A stretch of DNA of 30,974 nt from JAWLBR01 sp041687495 (GTDB lineage Bacteria > Bacillota > Limnochordia > DTU087 > JAAYGB01). The stretch's first letter is position 1. The number at the start of each line of letters is the position of its first letter. The stretch lies in assembly GCA_041687495.1 (NCBI GenBank), contig JAWLBR010000030.1, positions 1 to 30,974 of the forward strand, read 5' to 3'. Under the pieces are notes generated by a model that did no database searches, was not told the DNA's origin, and was given only the letters and a program-made list of their open reading frames with translations. Of this stretch, positions 30,184 to 30,974 are shown one piece after another. Position numbers and translations under genes: made by a program.

Positions 30184-30974
30184 CTAATCCTGCAAGAGGG
30201 ACTGGATAATCTCCCGGTGACTATCCCAAGGCATCTCACAGCAGTGCAGAAGTTGTGCTGCCTGGTGTAGCTGCTTGGCTACCGAAGCCGGCCCCGTCCC
30301 GCCGCAGGCGCTGCGCTTATTGAGCACCGACTGAACCGCCAAAGCCTCATAAACGTCGTCCGCAATGGCTGAATGCAGACTCTGCAGCTCCTCCAAAGAT
30401 AGGTCTTCTAGCGCGCATTGGCGCTCGATACATAGAAGCACCGCCTGACCTACTATGCGATGCGCTGTGCGAAACGGGACCTGTTTGCCTACCAGGTAGT
30501 CCGCCAGATCTGTGGCATTAAGGAATCCGGTATTAACGCAACCCGCCATGACCGAAGCGTTGACACTCATCGTGGAAACCATGGCGGTGAAGATTTCTAG
30601 GCACTGCGCTGCGGTCTCGGCACCGTCGAACAACGCCTCTTTGTCTTCCTGCATATCCTTGTTGTAGGCCAATGGTAGACCTTTCATCATCGTTAATATG
30701 CCCATCAGATCTCCAAAGACGCGCCCAGACTTACCTCTCACCAACTCGGCAACATCCGGGTTCTTTTTCTGGGGCATGATGCTGCTTCCAGTGCTGTAAC
30801 GGTCATCCAACTGGATGAAGTTGAACTCTGCCGAAGCCCACAGGATAATCTCCTCACTAAACCGGCTGAGGTGAACCATAATCAGACTGGCAGCAGTAAG
30901 AAATTCTGCTGCAAAGTCCCGATCCGCCACCGCATCCATGCTGTTCGCACAAACCCCATCAAAACCCAGCAACT
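30184..30974 (-). CDS. argH: Argininosuccinate lyase, C-terminal part (gene runs off the window)
   Basis: The last 263 codons of the enzyme that splits argininosuccinate into arginine and fumarate, the final step of arginine synthesis. The fumarase-superfamily signature GSSIMPQKKNPD is present and carries the flexible catalytic loop serine. GFDGVCANSMDAVADRD and the helical AGCVNTGFLNATDLADYLV region are typical of ArgH. The frame is open to the right edge, so the start lies outside the window; a TTG inside this stretch is not a real start. The last residues are truncated normally by TAG. The ADP-dependent kinase gene follows in the same direction after 79 nt. Confidence 0.96.
   Translation of the reverse strand, partial: LLGFDGVCANSMDAVADRDFAAEFLTAASLIMVHLSRFSEEIILWASAEFNFIQLDDRYSTGSSIMPQKKNPDVAELVRGKSGRVFGDLMGILTMMKGLPLAYNKDMQEDKEALFDGAETAAQCLEIFTAMVSTMSVNASVMAGCVNTGFLNATDLADYLVGKQVPFRTAHRIVGQAVLLCIERQCALEDLSLEELQSLHSAIADDVYEALAVQSVLNKRSACGGTGPASVAKQLHQAAQLLHCCEMPWDSHREIIQSLLQD

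Overview
The window reads as a chromosomal segment of an anaerobic Firmicutes bacterium of clostridial or Limnochordia type; I cannot name a species. The support is strong purine-rich ribosome binding sites at nearly every gene, frequent GTG and TTG starts, two T-box leaders, intrinsic terminators, rubrerythrin and rubredoxin, a BmrCD-like ABC pair and split LysO genes. Gene density is high. There is no rRNA, tRNA, CRISPR array, insertion sequence or prophage. One gene remnant is present.

Layout. 1-520: regulatory DNA with a leftward promoter, a Crp/Fnr-like palindrome and three consecutive hairpins. 518-2559 (leftward): a HAD phosphatase, Lgt and a TVP38/TMEM64 membrane protein. 2722-3746: a FmdB zinc ribbon, facing rubrerythrin. 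3968-5343 (rightward): a DUF896 protein with a Cys/His tail, then a LysO exporter split in two, overlapping the convergent endonuclease III gene. 6078-10020: both halves of a heterodimeric multidrug ABC exporter. 10127-15762: a class V aminotransferase, a D-Ala-D-Ala-ligase-like ATP-grasp enzyme abutting a lysine 2,3-aminomutase-like radical SAM enzyme, and a pyruvate oxidase-like ThDP enzyme behind a folded leader. 15908-18551: a kinase gene remnant and a GH31 alpha-xylosidase. 18747-20406 (leftward): two sugar isomerase/epimerase TIM barrels. 20698-21276: a small winged-helix/zinc-ribbon protein and a 53-residue rubredoxin. 21374-24399 (leftward): malic enzyme and an acyl-CoA synthetase with a near-consensus promoter. 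24534-26562: an HD-GYP signalling protein and a DUF212 membrane protein. 26773-28608: a PLP aminotransferase behind two tandem T-boxes that both read as alanine-specific. 28665-30974: an ADP-dependent sugar kinase and the 3' part of argH.

How the genes may work together. The most interesting unit is 11758-13887. An amino-acid ligase and an aminomutase that keeps the lysine-recognition aspartates lie in the same frame, separated by a single TAG codon. This suggests a pathway that makes beta-lysine (or a related beta-amino acid) and couples it to another amino acid. The lysine exporter 6 kb upstream fits loosely. The second strong signal is the tandem T-box leader, which ties the 26773-27990 aminotransferase to alanine supply. 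The GH31 enzyme and the two epimerases form a small glycan-use locus. Rubrerythrin and rubredoxin point to peroxide defence in an anaerobe.
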